A DNA stretch of 51,572 nucleotides from Alistipes sp. (lineage in GTDB: Bacteria > Bacteroidota > Bacteroidia > Bacteroidales > Rikenellaceae). Of this stretch, positions 26,311-34,611 are shown one piece after another. The stretch spans positions 1-51,572 of the forward strand of contig JAJQCA010000079.1 in NCBI GenBank assembly GCA_021202985.1. Reading direction: 5' to 3'. The translations under genes were made by a program, and so were the position numbers. Every line of letters begins with the position of its first letter. Position 1 is the stretch's first letter. Under the pieces are notes generated by a model. It was not told the origin of the DNA. It worked only from the letters and a program-made list of their open reading frames with translations, and did not search any database.

Positions 26311-26777
26311 GATTCTTCGCTGCGCTCAGAATGACATGCTTTGAATTCTTCGGTTCTCTCCGAATAACAACGTTTATTTGTGACCCTACCAGCACGGGTC
26401 AGCCCATGTCTTTTTTCCTAATGTCATCCTGAACGAAGTGAAGGATCTACCTCTGTTCGATATGATTAACTTTCGAATCCCCTACTGATTGAAATAGGGA
26501 AAACGAATTTTGTAGATTCTTCGCTACGCCCAGAATGACATGCTTTGAATTCTTCAGATTGCTCAGAATGATAACATTTATTTGTGACCCTGTCCGCTCG
26601 CGACAGGCCATGTCTTTTTCCCTAATGTCATCCTGAACGAAGTGAAGGATCTACCCTCGTTCGATATGATTTACTTTTCCATCCCCCATATATTGAAATA
26701 AGGGAAACAAATATCCGTGGATTCTTCGCTGTGCTCGGAATGGCATACCTTGAATTCTTCGGTTCGCTCATTATGCC
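26311..26777. repeat. tandem array of ~204-base repeat units
   Basis: The block GATTCTTCGCT occurs at 26311, 26515 and 26720, giving a period of 204-205 bases: two full units and a third cut short at about 26777. Each unit holds the motif GATTCTTCGCTnnGCnCnGAATG, a degenerate second copy of it (GAATTCTTCGG...), and further on its inverted form, ATGTCATCCTGAACGAAGTG. Such 'GAATCTTCGC...' palindromic intergenic repeats are known from many bacterial genomes. No gene lies in the array. Units differ by scattered substitutions, so the duplication is not very recent. Confidence 0.85.
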
Positions 26778-26805
26778 AAAAAAAAGTCCACCGTTTCCTA
26801 TGGAC
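26778..26805 (-). terminator. terminator of kdsA
   Basis: On the minus strand GTCCA (26801-26805) pairs with TGGAC (26786-26790), and a run of eight T follows directly. The stem is short but the T-tract is strong. It abuts the truncated end of the repeat array. Confidence 0.7.
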
Positions 26806-26850
26806 GTCCGACATTCAAGGCACCGTATATAATATTTTCCTACCCGTAGA

Positions 26851-27618
26851 TTAACGGACCAGCTCCGCGACAAGGCCGGACAGCTCCGTAAGGAGCAGCA
26901 TATTTGGCCCGTCGCTAAGGGCGCGGTCAGGATCGGGATGAACCTCGAGGAAGTAACCCGTAGCCCCGAAAGCCTTTGCGGCCATCGCCATCGCCGGGAC
27001 GAACCGGCGGTCGCCGCCCGTCTTCCCATCCGCACCGCCGGGGCGCTGGACGCTGTGAGTACAATCCATCACCACACGCGAGGCATAAAGCGCCATATCG
27101 GGGATGTTGCGGAAATCCACCACAAGGTTATTGTAACCGAAACTGTTGCCCCTCTCCGTCAGCCAGACTTCTTTTCCTCCCGACTCCAATACCTTCGCCG
27201 CGGGATATTTCATGTCCCCGCCCGAAAGAAACTGCGCTTTCTTAATATTGACCACCTTCCCGGTCCGCGCCGCGGCCACCAGAAGGTCGGTCTGCCGGCA
27301 AAGGAAGGCCGGTATCTGTATTACGTCCACCACTTCGCCCACCGGTCCGGCCTGCCACGATTCATGTATGTCGGTCGTTAGCCGAAGTCCGTGACGGGAA
27401 CCTATATCGGCCATCATCCGCAGGCCTTCTTCCAACCCCGGCCCTCGGAACGAACCGAGCGAGGTGCGGTTCGCCTTGTCGAACGATGCCTTGAATATAA
27501 CGTCGACTCCCTGCTTTTCCCGGATGCTAACCAATTCGCGGGCGACCGTGTCGAGCAGTTCTTCGGATTCTATAACACAAGGACCGGCTATAATTACCGG
27601 CATGTTATCGCTTTTCAT
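26851..27618 (-). CDS. kdsA: 3-deoxy-8-phosphooctulonate (KDO-8-P) synthase
   Basis: The enzyme condenses phosphoenolpyruvate with arabinose 5-phosphate, giving KDO-8-P for lipopolysaccharide. The 255-residue TIM barrel shows FKASFDKANRTS, RGPGLEEGLRMM, TTDIHE and QIPAFLCRQTDLL. IIAGPCVIES near the N-terminus has a Cys where the E. coli enzyme has Asn. With the His in MDCTHSVQRP, the Glu of FLEVHPD and the Asp of SDGPN, this is the metal-dependent class. It is slightly shorter than the usual 260-280 residues. No other KDO or lipid A gene is adjacent. Confidence 0.94.
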   Translation of the reverse strand: MKSDNMPVIIAGPCVIESEELLDTVARELVSIREKQGVDVIFKASFDKANRTSLGSFRGPGLEEGLRMMADIGSRHGLRLTTDIHESWQAGPVGEVVDVIQIPAFLCRQTDLLVAAARTGKVVNIKKAQFLSGGDMKYPAAKVLESGGKEVWLTERGNSFGYNNLVVDFRNIPDMALYASRVVMDCTHSVQRPGGADGKTGGDRRFVPAMAMAAKAFGATGYFLEVHPDPDRALSDGPNMLLLTELSGLVAELVR

Positions 27619-27639
27619 ATCTGACGTTTTATTGAAATG

Positions 27640-27647
27640 TAAAGATA
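27640..27647 (-). promoter_or_regulatory. -7-like element for kdsA
   Basis: TATCTTTA on the minus strand, one base from consensus, ends about 21 bases before the kdsA start. No clear -33 element. Confidence 0.4.
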
Positions 27648-27743
27648 ACCAAATGCTGCAAAAAAGTCATCTGCTTTCCGCAAACCTTGCCCGGCTTTAA
27701 ATCCTCCAAGCCTGTCTGACAAAGCTCCCGACCCGGTAAACGA

Positions 27744-27770
27744 ACAGGGCGCCCCGTCGGGACGCCCTGT
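27744..27770 (-). terminator. terminator of pckA
   Basis: An imperfect 27-base palindrome with ACAGGGCG/CGCCCTGT outer arms and CCC/GGG inner pairs around a 3-base loop, 24 bases after the pckA stop. The following minus-strand bases (TTCGTTT) are only moderately T-rich. Confidence 0.75.
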
Positions 27771-27794
27771 CACTAAAGCATGATAACCGGATTG

Positions 27795-29405
27795 TTACAA
27801 TTTCGGACCTGCCGCAACGAGTTTCTTACCGGTTTCGTTACCACAGAATTTTTCGAAGTTCTTGGTAAACCTCTGGGCAAGATCTTTGGCCTTGGTATCC
27901 CACTCGGCCGCGTCGGCGTAAGTGTCGCGCGGGTCGAGGATTGCCGGGTCCACACCCGGAAGAGCGGTCGGAACCTCGAAATCGAAGTACGGTATCTTTT
28001 TGGTTTCTGCCTTGTCGATAGAACCGTCGAGGATAGCGTCGATAATACCGCGGGTATCCTTGATGGAGATACGCTTGCCGGTGCCGTTCCAACCGGTGTT
28101 CACCAGGTAGGCTTTTGCGCCGGACTGCTGCATCCTTTTCACCAGTTCCTCACCGTATTTGGTGGGGTGGAGCGAGAGGAACGCCGCGCCGAAACATGCC
28201 GAGAAGGTCGGTGTCGGCTCAGTTATACCGCGCTCGGTACCTGCCAGTTTGGCGGTGAAACCCGAGAGGAAATAATATTGGGTCTGCTCCGGTGTCAGGA
28301 TAGAAACCGGGGGCAGCACGCCGAAGGCGTCGGCCGACAGGAAGATAACCTGCTGTGCGGCCGGACCTTTCGATACCGGTTTAACGATATTTTCGATATG
28401 GTCGATCGGGTAAGATACGCGGGTGTTCTCGGTTACGCTCTTGTCGCTGAAGTCGATCTTGCCGTTAGCGTCGACGGTAACGTTTTCGAGCAGGGCGTCG
28501 CGGCGAATCGCGTTCCAGATATCCGGTTCGCTGTCCTTGTCCAGGTTGATAACCTTCGCGTAGCAGCCGCCTTCGAAGTTGAATACGCCGTCGTCGTCCC
28601 ATCCGTGCTCGTCGTCGCCGATAAGTTTACGCTTGGGGTCGGTCGAAAGCGTTGTTTTACCCGTTCCAGACAAACCGAAGAAAATAGCGGTGCTTGATTC
28701 GTCCATGTTGGTATTGGCCGAGCAGTGCATCGAAGCGATACCCTGGAGCGGAAGCAGGTAGTTCATATAAGAGAACATACCCTTCTTCATCTCGCCGCCA
28801 TACCAGCTGTTGAGTATGATCTGGATTTTTTCGGTAAGGTTGAAAACCACGGCGGTCTCGCTGTTAAGGCCGAGTTCCTTGTAGTTGGCCGGGGCTTTGG
28901 CCTTGGAGGCGTTCATTATAACGAAATCGGGTTCGCCGAAATTGGCCAGCTCCTCTTCCGTGGGACGGATGAACATGTTCTTAACGAAGTGGGCCTGCCA
29001 TGCCACTTCCATGATGAAGCGCAGTTTGAGGCGGGTATTTTCGTTGGCACCGCAGAAAGCGTCCACCACGTAAAGCCTTTTGTTAGACAGTTCGTCGGTA
29101 GCGATGTCCTTCAGGATTTTCCATGTATCCTGCGAGAGCGGCTTGTTGTCGTTCTTGTACTCCTCGGAAGTCCACCATACGGTATCGCGGGTGGTGTCGT
29201 CCATCACGAAGAATTTATCTTTGGGAGAACGTCCGGTGTATTCGCCGGTCATTACGTTCACGGCGCCCATTTCGGTAACCTGGCCTTTTTCGAAACCTTC
29301 GAGGCCCGGCTTGGTTTCCTCATCGAACAACTGGTCGTAAGACGGATTGTGTACGATCTCGGTAACGCCCGTGATGCCGTACTTGCTCAAATCGATTGTA
29401 GACAT
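27795..29405 (-). CDS. pckA: phosphoenolpyruvate carboxykinase (ATP)
   Basis: PckA interconverts oxaloacetate plus ATP and phosphoenolpyruvate plus CO2 and ADP. In gut Bacteroidetes it usually runs toward oxaloacetate, feeding fumarate and succinate formation. The 536-residue length from [10 protein letters not shown] is normal; a longer in-frame ATG at 29570 would add 55 Arg-rich residues and is rejected. Visible motifs are [28 protein letters not shown] (substrate and Mn sites), the P-loop [33 protein letters not shown], and [11 protein letters not shown]. It has its own consensus promoter and a leader of about 165 bases. Functionally it goes with the methylmalonyl-CoA decarboxylase operon upstream. 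Confidence 0.97.
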   Translation of the reverse strand: MSTIDLSKYGITGVTEIVHNPSYDQLFDEETKPGLEGFEKGQVTEMGAVNVMTGEYTGRSPKDKFFVMDDTTRDTVWWTSEEYKNDNKPLSQDTWKILKDIATDELSNKRLYVVDAFCGANENTRLKLRFIMEVAWQAHFVKNMFIRPTEEELANFGEPDFVIMNASKAKAPANYKELGLNSETAVVFNLTEKIQIILNSWYGGEMKKGMFSYMNYLLPLQGIASMHCSANTNMDESSTAIFFGLSGTGKTTLSTDPKRKLIGDDEHGWDDDGVFNFEGGCYAKVINLDKDSEPDIWNAIRRDALLENVTVDANGKIDFSDKSVTENTRVSYPIDHIENIVKPVSKGPAAQQVIFLSADAFGVLPPVSILTPEQTQYYFLSGFTAKLAGTERGITEPTPTFSACFGAAFLSLHPTKYGEELVKRMQQSGAKAYLVNTGWNGTGKRISIKDTRGIIDAILDGSIDKAETKKIPYFDFEVPTALPGVDPAILDPRDTYADAAEWDTKAKDLAQRFTKNFEKFCGNETGKKLVAAGPKL

Positions 29406-29577
29406 AAAATTGCTATTTTTAGTTAATACATCCCTAAGTAGTGTAATGCGCACGGTTCCTCTCGCAGCCAAACCTTTACGGTGAAATCCTCCTCTCCGGA
29501 CCCGGCCGGTCCACCCCTTGCAAAAGCCCTGCCGGAGCAGGTACCGGGTGGTCGTTTTCGCCGGGCGCAAAACAGCA
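29406..29577 (-). other. pckA leader; rest of the 322-base pckA-hemW gap
   Basis: The leader has no ORF I can support. GC-rich blocks such as GACCCGGCCGGTCC at 29499-29512, nearly self-complementary, could fold. Beyond the promoter, 29610-29701 is AT-rich, with A/T runs and no gene. Nothing else is recognised. Confidence 0.4.
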
Positions 29578-29609
29578 CAAAGTTAGCGATTATTTTTTAT
29601 TGTTACAAA
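29578..29609 (-). promoter_or_regulatory. pckA promoter
   Basis: On the minus strand TTTG (29606-29609) is separated by exactly 20 bases from TAACTTTG (29578-29585), a full consensus match. The predicted start near 29572 gives a leader of about 165 bases. No riboswitch is recognised in it. Confidence 0.8.
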
Positions 29610-29701
29610 AATAACAGCATTAAAACACGGTGGACGTGGAAATATTTAAAATTAATTTAAAAACGGAGTTCCTGCCCGATTCTCCGTCCACGACTAATTA
29701 G

Positions 29702-29709
29702 TAACTTGC
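29702..29709 (+). promoter_or_regulatory. possible -7 element for hemW
   Basis: TAACTTGC resembles TAnnTTTG with one T missing and lies 18 bases before the GTG start of hemW. Weak evidence. Confidence 0.3.
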
Positions 29710-29727
29710 CCGTTCAAAACCGTTACC

Positions 29728-30837
29728 GTGGCCGGCATATATCTCCATATCCCGTTCTGCAAGCGCAAATGCGTCTATTGCGATTTTTACAGTACGGCGC
29801 AGTTCGACCTGTACGGCGGGAAGTACCTCGAGACGGCCGTCCGGGAAATATCTACTCAACGCGGATTTCCCGGCCCAGGCCCGGTACGAACCCTCTATTT
29901 CGGAGGGGGTACGCCGTCGCTTTACCGGCCTGCCGATATCGGACGTATAATGGAAGCCGTGGCCGCCAATTTCGATATGGCCGGAATCGGCGAAGTAACC
30001 CTTGAAGCCAACCCGGAAGATTTATCGCCCGCGTACCTGCGGGACCTTGCCGCAGCCGGAATCGACCGGCTGAGCATAGGCGTCCAATCATTCGACGACA
30101 GCATGCTCTCTTTTATGCGCCGCCGGCACGATGCGGCGAGGTCGGCCGACTCCGTCCGCGATGCCCGCGACGCCGGCTTCGGCACCATAAGCATCGACCT
30201 TATATACGGCATCCCCGGTATGGACGCCGGGGTTTGGGAATCCACCTTACGGCAGACGCTGCGGCTTCGGCCGGAACATATCTCCTCCTACCACCTTACT
30301 TTCGAACCGGGTACCACGCTTGGGAAATGGAAGGCGTCAGGAAAGGTATCCGAGATAGTGGACGAGCTGAGCCGGGAGCAATTCCTCGCCCTCCACCGCA
30401 CACTGACCGAAGCGGGATACGAACACTACGAGGTATCCAGTTTCGCCCTGCCGGGTTACCGCTCCCGCCACAACAGCGGCTACTGGACCGGTGAGCCGTA
30501 CCTGGGCATCGGCCCCGGCGCACACTCTTACAACGGCACCGTGCGCCGTTGGTGCGATATGACTGTCCGGGATTACGTAACGGCTGCCGAACCGGTATAC
30601 GGCAGGGAAGAACTCACCCCGGACGACCGCTACAACGAAACCGTAATGACCTCCCTCCGCACCGCCGACGGCCTGCTCCTGTCCGGATTGTCGGACAGGG
30701 CGGACGCCTCCCGTTTTGTGGAAACCGCCCGCCCGCTCGTGGATCGCGGCCTCTTACGGCAGGACGGCGAACGTTATTATATAGAGCCTTCCGAATTCCT
30801 GACCTCCGATTCCGTTATCGCATCATTATTTATCTAA
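29728..30837 (+). CDS. hemW: radical SAM heme chaperone HemW
   Basis: HemW binds heme and a [4Fe-4S] cluster and passes heme to respiratory proteins; it was long annotated as a second oxygen-independent coproporphyrinogen oxidase. The 369-residue protein starts at a GTG. It carries the radical SAM motif CKRKCVYC (Cys11, Cys15, Cys18). Further blocks are LYFGGGTPSL, EANPEDL, RLSIGVQSFDD and IDLIYGIPG, then the C-terminal HemN-like NSGYWTGEPYLGIGPGAHSY. The Arg-rich N-terminal extension and fourth cysteine found in true HemN enzymes are missing, which favours HemW. The next gene begins 71 bases later. Confidence 0.92.
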   Translation: MAGIYLHIPFCKRKCVYCDFYSTAQFDLYGGKYLETAVREISTQRGFPGPGPVRTLYFGGGTPSLYRPADIGRIMEAVAANFDMAGIGEVTLEANPEDLSPAYLRDLAAAGIDRLSIGVQSFDDSMLSFMRRRHDAARSADSVRDARDAGFGTISIDLIYGIPGMDAGVWESTLRQTLRLRPEHISSYHLTFEPGTTLGKWKASGKVSEIVDELSREQFLALHRTLTEAGYEHYEVSSFALPGYRSRHNSGYWTGEPYLGIGPGAHSYNGTVRRWCDMTVRDYVTAAEPVYGREELTPDDRYNETVMTSLRTADGLLLSGLSDRADASRFVETARPLVDRGLLRQDGERYYIEPSEFLTSDSVIASLFI

Positions 30838-30908
30838 GTTGCCGCTTTTACCGGTCCCGCACCCGGAAATTTTTTATAAATTGCCCCTGTTATTTACCGA
30901 CGATAAAA

Positions 30909-31697
30909 ATGGACAGGAGGGAAGCGCTCAAGAAAATGGGGTATACCGTATTGGCGGCGGCAGCCGGTTGGCTGGGGCTCGACACCTTTCTGCGCAAATC
31001 CACCGCCGCGGGACAGGCCGCTTCGGGCAGGGAAATTGCCGGTAATATTTCAGCGAATAAAACCACGAACGATATGAAAGTCCTTCTTATCAACGGCAGT
31101 CCCAACAGGGAGGGCTGTACCCACACCGCGCTGGCCGAGGTTGCCGGGGCGCTCGAAGGGTGCGGTGTTCAAACAGAAATCCAATGGCTGGGTAAAAACG
31201 CGATTAGCGGCTGTATGGGATGCGGTGCATGCCGCAAACTCGGAAAATGCGTCATCGACGATATCGTAAACGAAACACTCGAAAGGGTCGAGGGATTCGA
31301 CGGTTTCGTTATCGGCTCCCCGGTCCACTACGCGGCCGCTTCGGGATTTATAACCCCGTTTATGGACCGGCTGTTTTATGCCGGCAGCGGCCGGATGCAA
31401 TATAAGCCCGGCGCGGCAATCGTAAGTTGCCGCCGAGCGGGTTCGACCGCGGCTCTCGACCAGCTCAACAAGTATTTCACCATCAACAACATGCCACTGG
31501 TTTCGTCGCAGTACTGGAACATGGTCCACGGCAACACTCCCGAGCAGGTGCGACAGGACCTGGAAGGGATGCAGATAATGCGTACCCTTGGCCGCAATAT
31601 GGCCTGGCTCGTGAAATGTATCGCGGCCGGCCGGAACGCCGGCGTACCCGCACCGGGGCCTGAACAGCCACGGGCGGTAACCAATTTCATGAGGTAA
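30909..31697 (+). CDS. iron-sulfur flavoprotein-like NAD(P)H oxidoreductase with Tat-like N-terminus
   Basis: The 262-residue protein begins MDRREALKKMG followed by a hydrophobic stretch, a plausible twin-arginine signal. The flavodoxin-like domain begins at about residue 57 (MKVLLINGSPNREG), with the FMN phosphate loop GSPNREGCT. It continues with CMGCGACRKLGKC, a compact C-x2-C-x2-C-x5-C motif like the [4Fe-4S] site of iron-sulfur flavoproteins, then GFVIGSPVHYAAASG. A folded, cofactor-loaded protein leaving by Tat makes sense, but the second ATG at residue 57 could give a cytoplasmic form. It is followed 15 bases later by a tiny secreted-protein gene. Redox partner unknown. Confidence 0.82.
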   Translation: MDRREALKKMGYTVLAAAAGWLGLDTFLRKSTAAGQAASGREIAGNISANKTTNDMKVLLINGSPNREGCTHTALAEVAGALEGCGVQTEIQWLGKNAISGCMGCGACRKLGKCVIDDIVNETLERVEGFDGFVIGSPVHYAAASGFITPFMDRLFYAGSGRMQYKPGAAIVSCRRAGSTAALDQLNKYFTINNMPLVSSQYWNMVHGNTPEQVRQDLEGMQIMRTLGRNMAWLVKCIAAGRNAGVPAPGPEQPRAVTNFMR

Positions 31698-31720
31698 AGG
31701 AAAACTACCTTTATGAAATT
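31683..31720 (+). promoter_or_regulatory. hairpin covering the start codon of the 81-residue ORF
   Basis: AATTTCAT (31683-31690) pairs with ATGAAATT (31713-31720), and AAAGG (31696-31700) with CCTTT (31708-31712), leaving a 5-base bulge and 7-base loop. The ATG at 31713 and its upstream bases are entirely paired. The left arm lies in the last codons of the flavoprotein gene, so translation of that gene could open the stem. Confidence 0.5.
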
Positions 31721-31958
31721 GCGTATATCACTGCTGACAATACCCGCCTGTTACTGCCTGGCGCTTATTGTAGCTTTACCGGTCGTCCAAGGACAGGGAT
31801 TTTCAGTCGGTGAGTGGTCAAAGAAATTGAAGCAGGGAGGGGTATCGAAAGTTCTGCAACTGTTCGGTTATACCGATATTTACGAGGCAATTGAAAATAG
31901 TTTCGGGATCGGTAAAAACGACTGCCACAGTTTTATAACCGGTTTACTTTCCCACTGA
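31713..31958 (+). CDS. small secreted protein, unknown function
   Basis: An 81-residue protein with a basic start and a long hydrophobic signal-like segment (about residues 5-27, ending VVQGQ). A mature part of about 54 residues follows: GFSVGEWSKKLKQGG, VLQLFGYTDIYEAI and a single Cys near the end (KNDCHSF). No known family is recognised. It is 15 bases after the flavoprotein gene and ends 8 bases before a perfect palindromic terminator, so the pair looks like a two-gene transcript. The unit could be coupled by translation through the hairpin at its start. A short real gene is likely, given the clean signal peptide and position. Confidence 0.6.
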   Translation: MKLRISLLTIPACYCLALIVALPVVQGQGFSVGEWSKKLKQGGVSKVLQLFGYTDIYEAIENSFGIGKNDCHSFITGLLSH

Positions 31959-31966
31959 AAGAATAA

Positions 31967-32004
31967 ATGAAAGGAACCCGGTTAATTAACCGGGTTCCTT
32001 TCAT
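31967..32004. terminator. perfect 38-base palindrome, terminator
   Basis: Nineteen bases from ATGAAAGGAACCCGG onwards are mirrored exactly, centred on TTAATTAA. It ends the flavoprotein/small-protein transcript and lies about 95 bases from the converging DUF2271-like gene. T-tracts are short on both sides. Confidence 0.75.
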
Positions 32005-32099
32005 AAGTATCGTAATATCCGGACCATATAACGGTAAGTCCACACAAACCCGTATAATACGACTAAAACTGTTAAAAGTCTTACGGTAACTTACGCTGC

Positions 32100-32666
32100 T
32101 CAGTTACCCGGCCGGTACTCAGCATATACCTCCGTAATCATGCCGCGGTTCTTCGACTCGTCCGAATTGAATTCCGCGGAGGCAGGTATCCGTACCGCCC
32201 CGCCGCCTACAGTTACGGCACTGCGGAACAACACCTGATTCTCACTCCAATACGTTCCCTCCACGACAAAATAGTAGGTCCCGGCGGCTACCGGAGAGCC
32301 TTCGTCGTCCTTCAGGTCCCAGAGGTATTGCAGCAGGCCGGATTGTGGTGTGGAGCCCGAGAAGGCGTCTATCTGGCCCTCAGTCATAGCCGCCACCCCG
32401 GATTTGTTCACCCACAGCGGCGTACAGGCCGGCCTGCGTACATAACCGCCGTCGGCCGTGAATTTAGTTACATACAACGTCCGCACTATCTCACCCGAAC
32501 TGTTCTCGATATAAACCGCATACTGGTTACTTCCCGGACCGTCCTGGCGTTCGTAAGCCACCGAAATGACCAGTTCGCCGGCCGCGGTGGAGTCACCGGT
32601 CGATGCCGATACTGCCGGTATGCCGGCGAGCAGGATGCATGCCAATAAAAACATCGTCTTTTTCAT
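32100..32666 (-). CDS. DUF2271-like exported protein
   Basis: The 188-residue protein has a signal peptide (about 1-21, AVSA). The remaining beta-rich domain resembles DUF2271: NQYAVYIENSSGEIVRTLYVTKF, YVRRPACTPLWVNKSG, then SGLLQYLWDLKDDEGSPVAAGTYYFVVEG. The last is the FlgD-like 'W-x-x-x-D-x-x-G' Ig-type strand pattern. In other Bacteroidetes such proteins accompany PepSY and ApbE-type flavin-transfer genes. An apbE-like gene lies 7 kb away and is not linked. Periplasmic location likely, function unknown. Confidence 0.65.
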   Translation of the reverse strand: MKKTMFLLACILLAGIPAVSASTGDSTAAGELVISVAYERQDGPGSNQYAVYIENSSGEIVRTLYVTKFTADGGYVRRPACTPLWVNKSGVAAMTEGQIDAFSGSTPQSGLLQYLWDLKDDEGSPVAAGTYYFVVEGTYWSENQVLFRSAVTVGGGAVRIPASAEFNSDESKNRGMITEVYAEYRPGN

Positions 32667-32805
32667 AACTATATATTTTAGTTTTAAGATTTACCGCTCT
32701 AAATATAATCCATTTCCGGATGAATCTTAACGGGTACGCTTGAACAGCGGATAAAAGCGACTTATCCCGTAACCGTGGTGAGTAAACCTATAAACATCTA
32801 TGAAA

Positions 32806-32838
32806 CAAAAACCCCGGCCTCTTGCAGAGGCCGGGGTT
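32806..32838 (-). terminator. terminator of the OmpA/TPR lipoprotein gene
   Basis: AACCCCGGCCTC pairs perfectly with its complement (32810-32821 and 32827-32838) around a 5-base loop. On the minus strand a TTTTTG tract follows. It lies 22 bases after the stop codon. Confidence 0.9.
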
Positions 32839-32860
32839 AGCGGTATTGTAACGCCTATCG

Positions 32861-34531
32861 TTAGATAGCGTTGAATTCGGAGGTACCGTGCAGGCGGTGG
32901 AATTCCACGTCGCGTGCTGCGCGGACCTTAACCTGGTCGCACTTCGAAGATGCGGTCTTCAGGTTTGCGATAGCACCGGTGCTGTCGCCTTCACGCATTG
33001 CGATAACCGCACGCAAGTAGTCTGCACAGGGGCAGGTGCTGTTGCCGAGGGCGGTTTTAGCTGCGGAAAGGTTACCGTTGCAGAATTCGGCTACCGCAAG
33101 GTTGTAACCGCTCAGGCCGCGTACGGCTGTCGAGTAGTCGCCTTCGGCAAGAGCCACGAGGGCTTTATTGGCCTGTGCGTCGGTACTGTTGAGCGGAGAC
33201 AGGTAGCGTTTGGCTTCTGCCACGTCACCCTGTGCCAAAGCGATAGCTCCGAGGTTGTTGCTGATTTCCGGTGCGGACTGCATACCTGCCGCCCTGTCGA
33301 ACTGCCTTTTAGCTTCCGCGTACTGGCCCTGTTTTGCCAGCGCCACACCGTAGTTGTTATAAGCGCGTACGTCGTTATACTTGTCGGCGGCCGCCTTGTA
33401 GATGCGGGCTTTTTCGGCGTTGTCGTCCACGAGGGTTGCGGTGAAGAGCATTTCCTCAACAGTGAGGGAATTGATATCGCTCTTGCTTGCGGCTACGAGT
33501 TCGGCATCGGTCTTACCGGTGATGTCGGCCGAGGCCACGAGCTGGGTGCGGCGGAGCTGCGGAAGGATGTCCCTCTTAAGCACTTCGAACACCTGCGACA
33601 TATTGTGGATTTCCTGATCCCTCTGAACCGGAGAGTTATACATATTTAGCACCTGTAGTATAAGGTTCTTGTCGGGAATGTTCGACTGCTCAACCAAAGT
33701 CTTGAAACCTTCCCAGTCTTCACCGTAAGCGGCGGCGTCGAAACCGGTGTTCACGTCGGACAGAATCTTGCTGATTGCATCCTTACCAGTGTTCGAACGG
33801 TTGCGAGAAAGCTCGTCGTTAAACTGAACCGGACCGTCCGGAGAAGCATAACCTTTAGCCTGGATATTGCCGAGCTCGGTGCGGTCTTTCACTTCATGTT
33901 CGCGTACGAACTCTTCGAACATCCTTATCTGCTCGGAAGTAAGGGCGACGGGACGAACCTGCGCGCTGTTGATAAGGTAAACCAGGTCCGCCGATTCGCT
34001 GACGGTTGTTACCCTGCGGAAGTTGTCCGGCATGATAGACAGGTTGGCTGTCCAGTCGGCACTGTTCTGAACAGTGCTGACGCCCTTGGCTACCGGGATA
34101 GTCGCGATACGGATGTACTCACCGTTCTTGCATTTCACTTCGATGCGGAGTTCGAGAGTAGAAAGGTCGGCCCTCTGGTCGTAAGGAATGCTCACGGCCT
34201 GGGTATACGAACCGCCGAAAGTTTTGGAGATAACCGTGTAGTTATCCTTAACTTTCTCGCCCTGAAGATACTTCGGGGTACCCGCGATTTCGCCTTCATC
34301 GAATACGAGAACCGGAGTAGCCCTCATGGTAGCCTTCTTGTGGAAATAGCCTGCCGGGAATGTAACCGTGATATCGGTATTGACAGTCGATCCTTTGAGG
34401 GTCACCAGTTCGGGGTTGGCGGATGCCTTCACCTCGTCGATTTTCTTGGTCATCTTGTTATAGCAGTTACAACTGCTCATGGTGAGGGCTATAACAGCGA
34501 GCATAGCACCCACCTTCACCAATCTTTTCAT
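32861..34531 (-). CDS. lipoprotein with OmpA-like segment and TPR repeats
   Basis: The 556-residue protein has a lipoprotein signal (LTMSSC, Cys21 from MKRLVK). A beta-rich N-terminal half follows, then an OmpA-like stretch at about residues 190-245 (IRMFEEFVREHEV, IQAKGYASPDGPVQFNDELSRNRSNTG). The C-terminal half (about 365-550) is alpha-helical with TPR-like repeats: NYGVALAKQGQYAEAKRQFD, NNLGAIALAQGDVAEAKRYL, NLAVAEFCNGNLSAAK. It is likely anchored to a membrane and contacts peptidoglycan or a protein complex. OmpA plus TPR in this order recalls, but is not the same as, the PorE-type proteins of gliding and type 9 secretion. A TTG start at 34537 is rejected. Confidence 0.75.
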   Translation of the reverse strand: MKRLVKVGAMLAVIALTMSSCNCYNKMTKKIDEVKASANPELVTLKGSTVNTDITVTFPAGYFHKKATMRATPVLVFDEGEIAGTPKYLQGEKVKDNYTVISKTFGGSYTQAVSIPYDQRADLSTLELRIEVKCKNGEYIRIATIPVAKGVSTVQNSADWTANLSIMPDNFRRVTTVSESADLVYLINSAQVRPVALTSEQIRMFEEFVREHEVKDRTELGNIQAKGYASPDGPVQFNDELSRNRSNTGKDAISKILSDVNTGFDAAAYGEDWEGFKTLVEQSNIPDKNLILQVLNMYNSPVQRDQEIHNMSQVFEVLKRDILPQLRRTQLVASADITGKTDAELVAASKSDINSLTVEEMLFTATLVDDNAEKARIYKAAADKYNDVRAYNNYGVALAKQGQYAEAKRQFDRAAGMQSAPEISNNLGAIALAQGDVAEAKRYLSPLNSTDAQANKALVALAEGDYSTAVRGLSGYNLAVAEFCNGNLSAAKTALGNSTCPCADYLRAVIAMREGDSTGAIANLKTASSKCDQVKVRAARDVEFHRLHGTSEFNAI

Positions 34532-34603
34532 AATCAAAAAGTTAAATGAATTAATCGTACTTTATATTGTTAAATCGTTTTTCAATTCGGGTTAAAGCAT
34601 TAA

Positions 34604-34611
34604 CAAATATA
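34604..34611 (-). promoter_or_regulatory. -7 element for the OmpA/TPR lipoprotein gene
   Basis: TATATTTG on the minus strand matches TAnnTTTG and lies about 73 bases before the start. No clear -33 is present in the A-rich sequence upstream. Confidence 0.45.

Noticed and set aside
26311-26777. CRISPR-like array
   Set aside because: Only 2.3 units with a 204-base period and no short constant repeats with variable spacers; no cas genes nearby.
26311-26777. insertion sequence remnant
   Set aside because: No transposase fragment and no terminal repeat flanking a unit; better explained as palindromic intergenic repeats.
26628-27035. 135-residue minus-strand frame running from the repeat array into kdsA
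   Set aside because: It is made of repeat sequence plus an out-of-frame part of kdsA.
29406-29577. riboswitch in the pckA leader
   Set aside because: The leader is long enough, but no known conserved core was recognised and its GC-rich blocks pair only weakly.
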